A stretch of 24,216 nt of DNA from a virus: positions 1 to 24,216 of IMG/VR virus record IMGVR_UViG_3300042480_000974. One strand, written 5' to 3'. Below the pieces are notes generated by a model, which was given only the letters and a program-made list of their open reading frames with translations, was not told the DNA's origin and did no database searches. Positions 12,852 through 19,851 of the stretch are shown here, piece by piece. Both the position numbers and the translations under genes were made by a program. The first letter of the stretch is position 1; each line of letters starts with the position of its first letter.

Positions 12852-13111
12852 TTGCCCGCCTCCACCCGCAATTCCTCAATCGACAAAGCCCGCAGAGCCG
12901 CATAGATCGGCGCTCTTGCCTTCTTTGCCTTGATAGCCTTTGCCAGTTGGTCCTTCAGTGCATCACGCTGGCGGGCAATCTCGGCAAGGCGTCGGGCTTT
13001 GTCGCTTCTGTAGAAAGGGTGGGCTTGCCAGTCGTCCCGCTTTTGCGGTGCGGGCGAGCGATGAAAGCCGTAGCGGCTGAATAGGCGGCGGATAAAAGCA
13101 AGCACGGTCAT
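12848..13111 (-). CDS. Hypothetical basic helical protein
   Basis: This 87-residue protein has an N-terminal MTVLAFIRRLFSRYGFHRSP segment (amphipathic, possibly membrane-touching), then PQKRDDWQAHPFYRSDKARR. A long charged helix follows (ARQRDALKDQLAKAIKAKKA) and the end is EELRVEAGK. The helix-rich, basic composition suggests nucleic-acid or protein binding, but no family is recognised. It overlaps both neighbouring genes by 4 bases and lies near the promoter end of the leftward operon, where early regulatory or host-takeover peptides are common. Confidence 0.7.
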   Translation of the reverse strand: MTVLAFIRRLFSRYGFHRSPAPQKRDDWQAHPFYRSDKARRLAEIARQRDALKDQLAKAIKAKKARAPIYAALRALSIEELRVEAGK

Positions 13112-13275
13112 TCTCCCTTTTTAGCTTTCCGACGTTCCGCGCGTTCATGCGCTTCCGCCATTTGATGAACGATAGGGCTGAGAGGCGTGTTATCCTCTCG
13201 CGCCCGGTCAATGATGCGTTGCAGGGCTGTTCCCTGTTTCGGCCTGACGCCAATTGGTTTGGTCGGGTTAGGCAA
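13108..13275 (-). CDS. Small hypothetical protein, first gene of the leftward operon (TTG start)
   Basis: A 55-codon leftward frame starts at TTG 13275, with GTGGAGA 11 bases upstream, and ends TGA overlapping the next ATG (ATGA). It encodes MPNPTKPIGVRPKQGTALQR, then IIDRAREDNTPLSPIVHQMA, then a charged helix ending AKKGE. A predicted leftward promoter places transcription start near 13307, leaving a 30-base leader with this ribosome site. The 4-base overlap is the signature of genuine genes here. It is easily missed because of the TTG start. Function unknown. Confidence 0.55.
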   Translation of the reverse strand: MPNPTKPIGVRPKQGTALQRIIDRAREDNTPLSPIVHQMAEAHERAERRKAKKGE

Positions 13276-13313
13276 TGGCTAACGTCTCCACGCGGGCCAA
13301 TCCCGCTGCCGAC

Positions 13314-13342
13314 ATAAAGGCCGAAAGCGGCGCGGCTGTCAA
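13314..13342 (-). promoter_or_regulatory. Leftward sigma70-like promoter
   Basis: Read leftward, TTGACA (13342-13337) is separated by 17 bases from CTTTAT (13319-13314). The -35 is perfect and the -10 matches at several positions. Transcription would start near 13307 and enter the leftward operon beginning at 13275. Confidence 0.65.
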
Positions 13343-13347
13343 ACGGA

Positions 13348-13358
13348 TTGTTGAACAA
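13348..13358. promoter_or_regulatory. Candidate operator palindrome between the divergent promoters
   Basis: TTGTTGAACAA is a perfect palindrome about a central base, lying midway between the two -35 boxes (13337-13342 and 13366-13371). A matching half-site TCAACAA occurs at 13399-13405, near the rightward transcription start. A dimeric repressor could control both promoters here. Confidence 0.45.
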
Positions 13359-13365
13359 ATAGTCG

Positions 13366-13394
13366 TTGACACCCTCCCCGGCGCTGTGTTTTAT
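13366..13394 (+). promoter_or_regulatory. Rightward sigma70-like promoter
   Basis: TTGACA (13366-13371), then a 17-base spacer, then TTTTAT (13389-13394). The start would be near 13401, with GGGAGAG at 13407-13413 and ATG at 13419. It drives the rightward recombination operon. Confidence 0.7.
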
Positions 13395-13418
13395 GGTTCT
13401 CAACAAGGGAGAGACGTT

Positions 13419-13586
13419 ATGCCTATCGAAGAAATGACCAACACCGATCTGCTGGCCGCGCAACGCGAGCTGATGGCCAAAGCCCGTGTGGCTCGCGCCT
13501 CTGGCGATCTGGATATGGCGCAGCGTTATTTGCGCGTCATCCGCCCGATGAACTTTGAAATGCAGCGCCGCATGGAGGCAATGTGA
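13419..13586 (+). CDS. Small helical hypothetical protein, first rightward gene
   Basis: The ATG at 13419 is chosen because GGGAGAG lies 5 bases upstream and a promoter lies just before it. The frame can be opened back to 13275, but that would run through the promoter. The 55-residue product MPIEEMTNTDLLAAQRELMA then KARVARASGDLDMAQRYLRV is all helical with many methionines and charged residues. It resembles short early phage proteins and carries no motif. It is followed by a 1-base overlap (TGATG) with the next gene, which has its own GGAGG. Confidence 0.7.
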   Translation: MPIEEMTNTDLLAAQRELMAKARVARASGDLDMAQRYLRVIRPMNFEMQRRMEAM

Positions 13587-13945
13587 TGAAGCCGTCAAAA
13601 GAACTCTGCAAACTGGATGATGATATGTGGGAGGCGCATCGCGACTACGCATATGAAAACGCAGGCGACGGCGGCGAGCGCGACTGGGCCAACGCTGACG
13701 AACTCCGCGAAGAAGGTCTCGCAATCGGTGAGGAAGCATACAAGCTCAACCCCGAAAACGATTACGAACACGACGTGGGGGATTGGGAAACTTACATCGA
13801 GGAAGAGCTGGACAGGTATCACGAGCATCAGCAATCCGTCGTTGCCCGCGCCGCCTATTACCGCGTTCAAGAATGCGCTGAGGAAGCCGCTGACAAGGCT
13901 GCTAAGGCTCTGGCGATGGCCGCTGACATTACGGGAGCAGCATGA
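13586..13945 (+). CDS. Acidic hypothetical protein
   Basis: The ATG at 13586 overlaps the previous stop (TGATG) and has GGAGG 7 bases upstream. The product has 119 residues and is very acidic and rich in W/Y (for example WEAHRDYAYENAGDGGERDW and NDYEHDVGDWETYIEEELDR). Its C terminus is alanine-rich and helical. Such strong negative charge can mimic DNA, as in some phage anti-restriction proteins, but no specific family is recognised and the idea is speculative. It lies early in the rightward operon, where host-takeover genes are common. Confidence 0.7.
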   Translation: MKPSKELCKLDDDMWEAHRDYAYENAGDGGERDWANADELREEGLAIGEEAYKLNPENDYEHDVGDWETYIEEELDRYHEHQQSVVARAAYYRVQECAEEAADKAAKALAMAADITGAA

Positions 13946-14145
13946 TGACAGACGTTATCGACGCCCTCCGCACCATCCGCCACTCCGGCAAGTTCGAGCC
14001 GTGCCTTTCAACCCTTACCGTTGCAATCGGTGACGTTGAAAGGCTGACTGATCTGGATGAAGCCCAAGTCGCCCGCCTAAGAAGCGCAGTAACCCGACTA
14101 ACAGCCGCGTATTATAAACACTCGCTAGGCCAAGCCGATGACTGA
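13942..14145 (+). CDS. Small helical hypothetical protein
   Basis: A frame of 67 codons starts at 13942 in ATGATGA, overlapping the previous stop by 4 bases. The product MMTDVIDALRTIRHSGKFEP then TLTVAIGDVERLTDLDEAQV is predicted to be mostly helical, ending YYKHSLGQADD. It overlaps the next gene by 8 bases. No family or motif is recognised. Its support is the coupled start and composition like its neighbours. Confidence 0.65.
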   Translation: MMTDVIDALRTIRHSGKFEPCLSTLTVAIGDVERLTDLDEAQVARLRSAVTRLTAAYYKHSLGQADD

Positions 14146-14347
14146 CAGACCGCTTGCCAAGTTTGACGATGACCGCTTGTGGCTGGACGACGGCGGCATC
14201 TATAGGCCCGCGACAGATTTTGCCGTCCGGATGACGGCCCGGATGTTTGAAGCTCGCCCCGGCCCAGACGCGGCCCGATACGTCCAAGATTGTCGTAGGG
14301 CGCTGGCAGAATACGACAAGGCAATGGCAATGGAGGAAACCGAATGA
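14138..14347 (+). CDS. Small hypothetical protein before ERF
   Basis: The 69-residue product MTDRPLAKFDDDRLWLDDGG then IYRPATDFAVRMTARMFEAR has alternating charged and aromatic residues and an acidic helical tail (LAEYDKAMAMEETE). The frame begins 8 bases before the previous stop and ends with a 4-base overlap (ATGA) with the ERF gene, so it is likely coupled to ERF translation. No function is recognised. GGAGG sits just before the ERF start, inside its last codons. Confidence 0.65.
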   Translation: MTDRPLAKFDDDRLWLDDGGIYRPATDFAVRMTARMFEARPGPDAARYVQDCRRALAEYDKAMAMEETE

Positions 14348-15024
14348 AAAGCAGCGACACACTAACCAAAATCAGCCCGGCGCTGGTGAAGGCTATCAAC
14401 GCAATCGAGGGAGTGAAGAAGGGCGCGGATAACCCGTTTTTTAAGTCCAAGTATGCGAACCTCGAAAGCGTCATTGAGGCTGCCCACGACGCCTTGTCGG
14501 CTAACGGTCTGGCCGTCATGCAAGGCCCCGGCCCGATGGACGGAAATTGCATCACCCTGACGACCCGCCTCGTTCACGAAAGCGGCGAATGGATTGAGAC
14601 AGACTTTTCCCTTCCCGCTGGCAAGATGGACCCGCAGGCTGCCGGTTCGGCGATCACATACGCTCGCCGGTATTCCCTGATGGCCATGCTTTGCATTCCA
14701 GCGGTGGATGACGACGGCGAGGCGTCTATGCCCCGTTCAACCAAGCCCGGCGAGCCTAAGAACCCGAACGTAAGCGTTCACCCCGAAGGCCCGGACTGGT
14801 ATAAAACCGAAGGCGCTGGAATGAGCGCGGCTAAGGCTAAGGCCGAGGGGCTAGGCGAAAAGGTGAACCAGTGGCTTGGCGACCTTGAGACTATTCCAAC
14901 CGTTGCCGCTCTGCGAGATTGGGCAGACGAAAACGGCGACACCATCCGCACCATGCCGAAGGGCTGGCGCATTGAAGTCCGCGAGGCATTTGACCGGCGC
15001 GGACGTGAACTGGGAGCGATGTAA
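14344..15024 (+). CDS. erf: ERF-family single-strand DNA annealing protein
   Basis: This 226-residue protein shows the ERF core: ISPALVKAINAIEGVKKGAD, then NPFFKSKYANLESVIEAAHD, then ALSANGLAVMQ. The hallmark DPQAAGSAITYARRYSLMAM follows (residues 97-114), then IPAVDDDGEA. ERF proteins anneal complementary single strands and pair homologous ends, promoting phage recombination and circularisation. The C-terminal third (after about residue 130) is variable, as usual. The start overlaps the previous gene by 4 bases with GGAGG upstream. The stop is followed by the SSB-like gene with 1-base overlap (TAATG), so annealing and ssDNA-binding functions are made together. Confidence 0.93.
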   Translation: MKSSDTLTKISPALVKAINAIEGVKKGADNPFFKSKYANLESVIEAAHDALSANGLAVMQGPGPMDGNCITLTTRLVHESGEWIETDFSLPAGKMDPQAAGSAITYARRYSLMAMLCIPAVDDDGEASMPRSTKPGEPKNPNVSVHPEGPDWYKTEGAGMSAAKAKAEGLGEKVNQWLGDLETIPTVAALRDWADENGDTIRTMPKGWRIEVREAFDRRGRELGAM

Positions 15025-15326
15025 TGGCGTATGAGCAGAAACCCGGAGACATTGCCGTCTTCAAAGAACGCGAAAAGCGGAACGACCGTGCGCCAGACTG
15101 GCGGGGGAATCTGATCGTCCCCGAAGGCGCGAAACCCGGCGACAAGCTGGAAGTGGCGTTTTGGGCAAAAGGTGACAGCGGAACGATGCTGGCGGGGTCG
15201 GTTAAGTTTCCGAACCAAAGGGACGCGGGACCGGCGCGAGATGCGCCCGCAGAACGCGGCGTGGCATTCAAGCGAGAAAACGGCTCGGTTGGACATTACG
15301 ATCTAAACGACGACATTCCGTTTTAG
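15024..15326 (+). CDS. Small ssDNA-binding-like protein with SSB-type acidic tip
   Basis: This 100-residue protein has an N-terminal part of beta character (GDIAVFKEREKRNDRAPDWR, then GNLIVPEGAKPGDKLEVAFW, then GTMLAGSVKF). That resembles small phage OB-fold proteins with the pattern 'PDWRG...L.....GD.LE...W.K..G....G.VK'. A disordered linker follows, and the protein ends DLNDDIPF. This DDIPF end is the interaction tip by which bacterial SSB proteins recruit partners. Together with the 1-base overlap with ERF upstream and NinB downstream, it is probably the phage SSB. The classic SSB fold motifs are not evident, so the assignment rests on the tip, pattern and context. Confidence 0.75.
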   Translation: MAYEQKPGDIAVFKEREKRNDRAPDWRGNLIVPEGAKPGDKLEVAFWAKGDSGTMLAGSVKFPNQRDAGPARDAPAERGVAFKRENGSVGHYDLNDDIPF

Positions 15327-15329
15327 GCC

Positions 15330-15725
15330 GTGTCTGACCGTGCGATTATCACCCTGCGTTCACAAGCTGACCGAGACAAGGCCAGCAAGTGGGCGCAGGG
15401 CGTCACCATAGGGAGCAAGATTGTCTTTCATGGCCCCGGACGCACAATCCCGCAAAACGACGCCCTACACGCTGCCATTGGCGACATCGCCAGACAGAGG
15501 GATTATCATGGTGTCAAGCTACCAGTCCGGGAATGGAAACTGCTATTTCTGGACGCCGTGGACCGTGAAGTCAGGATGCTGCCGAACCTCGATGGGACGG
15601 GGTTTGTCAGCGTCGGCAAATCCACGTCGGCCCTAAGCAAAGAAGAGTTCACCGCCCTGCTGTCCGTCGTTTACGAATGGGGCAACCGGAACGGCATCAA
15701 ATGGAGCGACCAGCCGAATGAATGA
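15330..15725 (+). CDS. ninB: NinB-like recombination protein
   Basis: This 131-residue protein starts at GTG 15330, 3 bases after the previous stop, and matches the NinB family over most of its length. An N-terminal strand RAIITLRSQADRDKASKWAQ is followed by FHGPGRTIPQNDALHAAIGD, with its conserved QND/NxxLH region. LPVREWKLLFLDAVDREVRM and LSKEEFTALLSVVYEWGNRN come next, and the end is GIKWSDQPNE. NinB (lambda Orf-type) binds single-stranded DNA and acts with SSB as a recombination mediator. Its place beside ERF and an SSB-like protein agrees with that role. The next small gene begins inside its last codons. Confidence 0.93.
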   Translation: MSDRAIITLRSQADRDKASKWAQGVTIGSKIVFHGPGRTIPQNDALHAAIGDIARQRDYHGVKLPVREWKLLFLDAVDREVRMLPNLDGTGFVSVGKSTSALSKEEFTALLSVVYEWGNRNGIKWSDQPNE

Positions 15726-15891
15726 CCCGATCACCTCCGTCCGTTCCTACACTTGCGAGAAAAGCAGGGCCGCGCGTGACCGATGGCTTGCCCACCGTGC
15801 AGAGGCTGGAATGCCTGTGTTCCGCATCTCGGATAAGCATGGGGAGCCGCCGGGAGCGTTTATGCGGCAATTTCAAAAGGCGCAAAAATAA
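15718..15891 (+). CDS. Small hypothetical protein overlapping NinB
   Basis: ATG at 15718 lies inside the end of ninB (8-base overlap), and the frame of 57 codons ends TAA at 15889-15891. The product MNDPITSVRSYTCEKSRAAR, DRWLAHRAEAGMPVFRISDK, then HGEPPGAFMRQFQKAQK is basic and looks like a compact helix-rich protein. Another frame over the same bases from 15722 is longer but has unlikely composition, so this frame is preferred. No family is recognised. The tight coupling is typical of the nin region of lambdoid-like phages. Confidence 0.6.
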   Translation: MNDPITSVRSYTCEKSRAARDRWLAHRAEAGMPVFRISDKHGEPPGAFMRQFQKAQK

Positions 15892-15956
15892 TCACGCGGG
15901 CTATTGCGTAACCGGAAACGGTGTGGGATAAGGGTGCATCAAAGGGAGAGAACGAC

Positions 15957-16214
15957 ATGACCAAGATTCATCTTCGCCAAGGCAAAAACGGAACCACAGC
16001 CTGCGCCTCGCTCGGTGTCGATAGCCGGGGCAATGTCGTTCGCAACGGTCGCCAGACTTATCAATGCATGGCTTCGGAAGTTGTCGGCGTTAACGAGTTC
16101 ATGGCAACGCCAGCCGCTGATCGTTGCGCTCATTGCTGCGACCGTTTCGTGCCAATGATGACCGCCCGTCACGCTAGGCTGGGCTTGCCCCCGTTCACGG
16201 GAGCGCTGGCATGA
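15957..16214 (+). CDS. Small cysteine-rich hypothetical protein
   Basis: The ATG at 15957 with GGGAGAG 6 bases upstream is preferred to an opening at 15921. The 85-residue product has MTKIHLRQGKNGTTACASLG, a middle with RNGRQTYQCMASEVVGVNEF, and a C-terminal RCAHCCDRFVPM. The cysteines C16, C38 and the CAHCC knuckle could bind zinc. It resembles small phage proteins ending in a CxxC-F element, of unknown role. It is preceded by a 65-base gap and overlaps the next gene by 4 bases. Confidence 0.65.
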   Translation: MTKIHLRQGKNGTTACASLGVDSRGNVVRNGRQTYQCMASEVVGVNEFMATPAADRCAHCCDRFVPMMTARHARLGLPPFTGALA

Positions 16215-16420
16215 TGACCGCCACCCTCCGCACTCAACGCGCCCGTTCCCGCCAAGCCCAGTCAGGAGCAAAGCGTGTCGAGGTAGTGCTAGACGCTGGC
16301 CAGCTTGCCGATCTGCAACAAATCAAAGACCGTTACGACTACACAACGGCAAACGCTATTTCCTACGCCATTAGCGCCGCACTGGTCGTTATGGCGCGAG
16401 ACACCCCATTGAGCAGCTAG
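16211..16420 (+). CDS. Small ribbon-helix-helix-like protein
   Basis: The 69-residue product starts in ATGATGA, overlapping the previous gene by 4 bases. After a basic N terminus (TATLRTQRARSRQAQSGAKR) comes a beta strand VEVVLDAGQLADLQQIKDRY, then YTTANAISYAISAALVVMAR. The order basic tail, strand, helix, turn and helix fits a ribbon-helix-helix DNA-binding fold, as in Arc/CopG. It could be a small regulator. It is followed by a strong hairpin at 16438-16476 and a possible promoter. Confidence 0.6.
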   Translation: MMTATLRTQRARSRQAQSGAKRVEVVLDAGQLADLQQIKDRYDYTTANAISYAISAALVVMARDTPLSS

Positions 16421-16437
16421 GAGTTAGAGGGCCTAGT

Positions 16438-16476
16438 GGGCGCGGAATAACGGGTTTCACCGGACCCGCCGCGCCC
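16438..16476. other. Strong GC-rich double hairpin after the ribbon-helix-helix gene
   Basis: GGGCGCGG (16438-16445) pairs with CCGCGCCC (16469-16476). Inside, CGGGT (16451-16455) pairs with ACCCG (16464-16468). No T-run follows, so it is either a rho-dependent or processing structure, or an operator-like element, rather than a textbook terminator. Confidence 0.6.
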
Positions 16477-16489
16477 TGCTCATACTAAC

Positions 16490-16518
16490 TTGACCGGAAA
16501 GCCCCTCTAATGCATCAT
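16490..16518 (+). promoter_or_regulatory. Possible rightward promoter
   Basis: TTGACC (16490-16495), a 17-base spacer, then CATCAT (16513-16518). The predicted start near 16525 precedes the small gene at 16558. It would add a separate promoter for the two genes just before the structured late leader. Confidence 0.45.
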
Positions 16519-16557
16519 CCCTCTCGCAACTACGCCCCCGCTACGGCTTAAGGCTAG

Positions 16558-16719
16558 ATGAAAAAACACGTCCTGAACTGCGCCCGCCGGATAGACGGGC
16601 AGTATTCCGTTATCATCGCTGACACTTGCGGCGCTAAGAATATGCGCGTCGTTCTATCTGATAGGCCCGTAAAGGCCGGGACAGACGTTCAAGTCAGTGA
16701 AGGCAAGGTGGTTCACTAA
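16558..16719 (+). CDS. Small 53-residue hypothetical protein
   Basis: ATG at 16558 with AAGG just upstream opens a 53-residue frame: MKKHVLNCARRIDGQYSVII, then ADTCGAKNMRVVLSDRPVKA, then a short strand-rich end (GTDVQVSEGKVVH). It looks like a small beta barrel or ribbon. Its TAA overlaps the ATG of the next gene by one base (TAATG), supporting that it is real. No family is recognised. Confidence 0.65.
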   Translation: MKKHVLNCARRIDGQYSVIIADTCGAKNMRVVLSDRPVKAGTDVQVSEGKVVH

Positions 16720-17285
16720 TGGCCCGCCGCAAAAAGCCGACAGACCCGCAGGACATGGAAACGATTGCCGAACGCCGGGCCGAACGCCGCGAACTGGAAA
16801 GCCGTGGCATCGTCGTCAATGTGGACCCGCGCACCGAGGAGATAACCGCTCGGTATCGTCCCGACTGCTTCACGGTCCTGCTGAAAGGACGCCCAGACGA
16901 ACAAGCGGCGGTGCAATGGTTAGAGACCCTAATCCGCACGGCATCTGGCGAGAACGGTTCTGACCGTCGCCCTGATTATATTCGAGGTTCATCGGAGGGA
17001 GCGCCGGGGCAGAACATTTCACAGGCCATGATCGACGCTGACCTGTATCTGGTCGCGGCGGTTGAGGCCCTGCCCCCACAATGCGCCCGGATGCTCTTTG
17101 ACCTTCTAAAGCCCGATCAAGCCCTCCTGTCCCGCTGGCGTCCCATTGTCGAGCGTTGCACCGGAGAGACGAACCCGGTCGCACAAGGCGCGGCGGTAAG
17201 GGCGGCTTGTGGCCAGCTTAGATGGGTGCAAGTTAGCATTGACCGTCTGGTGAGAGAGCGCCGCGACCGTCGCATGGCCGCTTGA
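16719..17285 (+). CDS. Hypothetical protein in the position of a late regulator
   Basis: This 188-residue protein has a basic N terminus (MARRKKPTDPQDMETIAERR, AERRELESRG), a beta-like centre and a helical C-terminal half. That half includes MIDADLYLVAAVEALPPQCA, then LSRWRPIVERCTGETNPVAQ and GAAVRAACGQLRWVQVSIDR, and the protein ends RERRDRRMAA. The last helices and the tryptophans recall alphaproteobacterial phage/regulatory proteins whose names I cannot confirm. It lies after ninB-like genes and immediately before a structured leader and the virion genes, where lambdoid phages encode the Q antiterminator. A late-gene regulator is therefore a reasonable hypothesis, not a demonstrated one. 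Confidence 0.6.
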   Translation: MARRKKPTDPQDMETIAERRAERRELESRGIVVNVDPRTEEITARYRPDCFTVLLKGRPDEQAAVQWLETLIRTASGENGSDRRPDYIRGSSEGAPGQNISQAMIDADLYLVAAVEALPPQCARMLFDLLKPDQALLSRWRPIVERCTGETNPVAQGAAVRAACGQLRWVQVSIDRLVRERRDRRMAA

Positions 17286-17636
17286 CCCGCGATTAAGTTC
17301 GTGCAAGAGTAATCCGTATTGAGGCGCTTTGCGCCGGTTTAGTTCTCTTCCCTTCGCCGGATTGTTTCAGCGAAGGATGCGGCAGGTAAAAACGGACTGG
17401 GGTTTCTCGGTCGGGCCTGCCGCTCTCGTTTCCGCTGGGCGAATGGCCCCGGCAAGAGCGCAGATAGCCCCATAGCTGAATAGCCGAACCGGGGACGGGC
17501 GCTGACTTAATCCGCGTCCAGCCGACACGTTCCCCCGGCCCACAGGCATTTAGACAAGAGCGGTTGAGGCGCGGATGCCTGCCGCTGTCAGCGTTGCCGC
17601 GCAATAAGCCCAAATCACAATCGACAGGACGGCCCG
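17286..17636 (+). other. Highly structured non-coding leader before the virion genes
   Basis: No convincing gene lies in these 351 bases. On the + strand it folds into consecutive perfect stems. GGCGC/GCGCC (17323-17335) is followed by GGTTTAGTT; CCTTCGC/GCGAAGG lies at 17351-17376; GCGGCAGG (17379-17386) pairs with CCTGCCGC (17416-17423); and CGCTCT (17421-17426) pairs with AGAGCG (17455-17460). The third and fourth stems share 17421-17423, so they are mutually exclusive. GCGCGG/CCGCGC around CGCTGTCAGCG lies near 17570-17602. This looks like a leader with attenuator-like alternatives, or a small RNA. A leftward open frame across it (17293-17649) is probably chance. Confidence 0.55.
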
Positions 17637-19841
17637 ATGTCTCACACACAATACATGGCGGCGGACGGGATTAACCGGGTCAATGTCAGCGAGGAAAGCC
17701 CGCTCCCTGTAGCGGCGCAGAACATTACGACCAAGTTCCGCGATGCGTTTGAAACCCTGAGCGCCGATAACTGGACGACCGTTGCCGCGACCGGCGACAT
17801 TGTGCAGGTTGACGGCAACGCGGCTGCGGCGTCGTATCTGTCTATCTCTAAATCCCCGTGGGATGCTGGCACCGAGACCGAACTAGAGACGGTCGCGCGG
17901 TTTAATATGCCGGTTGAGATTGCAATCGGGGCGCATCGTTCGCAGGCGACGCTTGGGCAAGAGTTCTCGCTTGAGTTTGTTGATACGGACCCGGAACTTG
18001 CTCCGGTCGCTGATCTTGCCATTTCGTCCATCACGCAATCGACGACCGTGCTGACCGTTGACACGGTGGCCGATCACGGCCTTGTGCCCGGTAAGAGCAT
18101 CGGCATCCGGGATTGTTCTAACCAACTGGCCAACTATCCTGCGTTGGTGGTGGCCTCTATCCCGTCGCCGCGCCAGTTCACGGCTACGGCTGGACCGGGC
18201 GGAACTATCCCGTCGCAGACCATCACTAACCCGGTCGGGGCCAAGGGGTCGGTGTATTTCCGTGAGCGATTTGGTCGCGCCAATGATGGCGTGTCGCAGA
18301 TTTTCGAGAACGCGACGGCCACCAACGCCAGCTATTACATCCGTTCGGAAAGCGGCGACGCCCTGCCGTCCGGCACGGTGATTGGCAACCACGCCATTAC
18401 GGTCGGCACTACGGCGTCCGTTCAGACGGTCAACGCGCCTTACACTTACGCGTTCTCTCCCACGACTGAATACCGGATTAACCCGCAGGCCGACCGCGTT
18501 CAAACGTCGGACGTGGCGGTTGATGCGGTGGCGCAATCGACAAGCCGCGTTCTCCGCACTCAGGTCTGCCCGAACCCGTCGAAGGAATACAAGTTCCGCA
18601 TCCGGGCCACGAACAATAAGGCGCTGACGGTCCTAACTGCCAAGGTGGTTAGCGTCAGTAAGCCCGGCACAACCGTCGGCACGTTCACAACGGCCACAAA
18701 CCACGGCCTGACGACCGGCGACCTGATCGTCTATTACGGCAACAGCAACGTGGCGGCTTCGGCTTTCCCGAACCTCGTTACGGCCACGGCTGTAACGGTC
18801 CTAACCCCGACCACGTTCACGGTCGCTGCAATCGGCACGGCTGCGACGGTCACCGGCTACGGCGGTGTCATTTCCAAGGTTCAGGGCGGCAACCTGCTGT
18901 CGGCTCTTGGGGTGGTCAACAACTCGGGTGTCAACGCCACGCTTTCCACTCTGACAAGCGGTCAGCGTCAACTGGTCCTGACCGGCGCTGCCGCATGGTC
19001 TGGCCTGTCGATTGGCGATTACGTCAACGTCGAAGGGGTTACGAACGTTACCAACGGCGCGACCCTTGGCGTTGACGGCGCATGGAAGGTGGCTAACTCG
19101 GTCACGACGGCCCTGACGCTTGTGCCTTGCACGACGGCTTTCGCCGCGACCCTGCCCGCTGATTTCGTTCTGACCAACTCGGCTGGCGCTGTCGTCAAGC
19201 GTTCGTGCCTGCGCCTGTCGTATGTCCGCATCTTTGACTACGAGCGCCAGCGCGTTGAGATGCTGAACCGCCCAACTGGAGACATCTCTGGCGGCGCTCC
19301 GGTGGTAGTCCAGAACGTCCCGGCTGTCACGGTGTCATCTGGCACGGTAACGACTGTCACGACCCTGACTGGCGGCGGCGCAGCAGAGGACGCGGCGGCG
19401 GGCACAAACCCGCTCACTGTCGGCGGCGTGGTTCGTGATGCTGCTGCCCCGGTGACGCTGGTTGCCGGTGATGCGGCTCGCCTCACGATGTCTCGCGGCG
19501 CGGCGGCTATTGTAAAGCCGTTCTCTGTCGCGGAAGCGGGATGGAACGCATCGCTTAACCTGACGACTGCAACTGCGGTGGCCATTCAGGTCGCGGGGGG
19601 CGCCAGCCTTAAGCGTCACATCACGGCCATTCAGGCGATCAACACTGGGGCGGCGGCGGTCGATCTTATCATCCTTGACGGCGCAACTGAGCGGTGGCGT
19701 TTGCCTCTGCCGATCAACGTCCCTCTGACTTTTGACTTCCCGACCGAACTTGTGACGACGGCGGCGACTGCCCTCAACGCCAACCTGAGCGCGGTCAACA
19801 CTGGCGTTCGTGTGAACGCTCAAGGCTACACCTCCGCTTAA
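17637..19841 (+). CDS. Large virion structural protein with repeated beta domains
   Basis: This 734-residue, Thr/Ala/Val-rich protein has almost no long helices. Its N terminus (GINRVNVSEESPLPVAAQNI) resembles virion proteins that begin with a short strand and linker. Three segments of similar plan lie at about 130-200, 335-412 and 425-512. Each has a 'T...(H)GL..GD.I.I.G.....FPNLV..(V/I)....FT' pattern, suggesting repeated small beta-sandwich modules. A linker at about 575-625 (GGGAAEDAAAGTNPLTVGGV) leads to a C-terminal domain (650-734) with HITAIQAINTGAAAVDLIIL, then GATERWRLPLPIN. That domain resembles jelly-roll-like tips of phage fibre or decoration proteins. It is probably a capsid decoration, fibre or receptor-binding protein. 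It lies unusually far upstream of the terminase. Start ATG at 17637. Confidence 0.8.
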   Translation: MSHTQYMAADGINRVNVSEESPLPVAAQNITTKFRDAFETLSADNWTTVAATGDIVQVDGNAAAASYLSISKSPWDAGTETELETVARFNMPVEIAIGAHRSQATLGQEFSLEFVDTDPELAPVADLAISSITQSTTVLTVDTVADHGLVPGKSIGIRDCSNQLANYPALVVASIPSPRQFTATAGPGGTIPSQTITNPVGAKGSVYFRERFGRANDGVSQIFENATATNASYYIRSESGDALPSGTVIGNHAITVGTTASVQTVNAPYTYAFSPTTEYRINPQADRVQTSDVAVDAVAQSTSRVLRTQVCPNPSKEYKFRIRATNNKALTVLTAKVVSVSKPGTTVGTFTTATNHGLTTGDLIVYYGNSNVAASAFPNLVTATAVTVLTPTTFTVAAIGTAATVTGYGGVISKVQGGNLLSALGVVNNSGVNATLSTLTSGQRQLVLTGAAAWSGLSIGDYVNVEGVTNVTNGATLGVDGAWKVANSVTTALTLVPCTTAFAATLPADFVLTNSAGAVVKRSCLRLSYVRIFDYERQRVEMLNRPTGDISGGAPVVVQNVPAVTVSSGTVTTVTTLTGGGAAEDAAAGTNPLTVGGVVRDAAAPVTLVAGDAARLTMSRGAAAIVKPFSVAEAGWNASLNLTTATAVAIQVAGGASLKRHITAIQAINTGAAAVDLIILDGATERWRLPLPINVPLTFDFPTELVTTAATALNANLSAVNTGVRVNAQGYTSA

Positions 19842-19851
19842 GGATAGGCTC

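Noticed and set aside
13275-13418. Extended start for the first rightward gene at 13275
   Set aside because: It would place the coding region over both promoters and has no ribosome site; the ATG at 13419 has GGGAGAG correctly spaced.
12963-13739. A 258-codon - strand frame across the divergent promoters
   Set aside because: It runs across both predicted promoters and opposite genes with good overlaps on both strands, and its composition is unlike a real protein.
17293-17649. Leftward 118-codon frame in the late leader
   Set aside because: It crosses the stems and the start of the virion gene, has no ribosome site and no motif.
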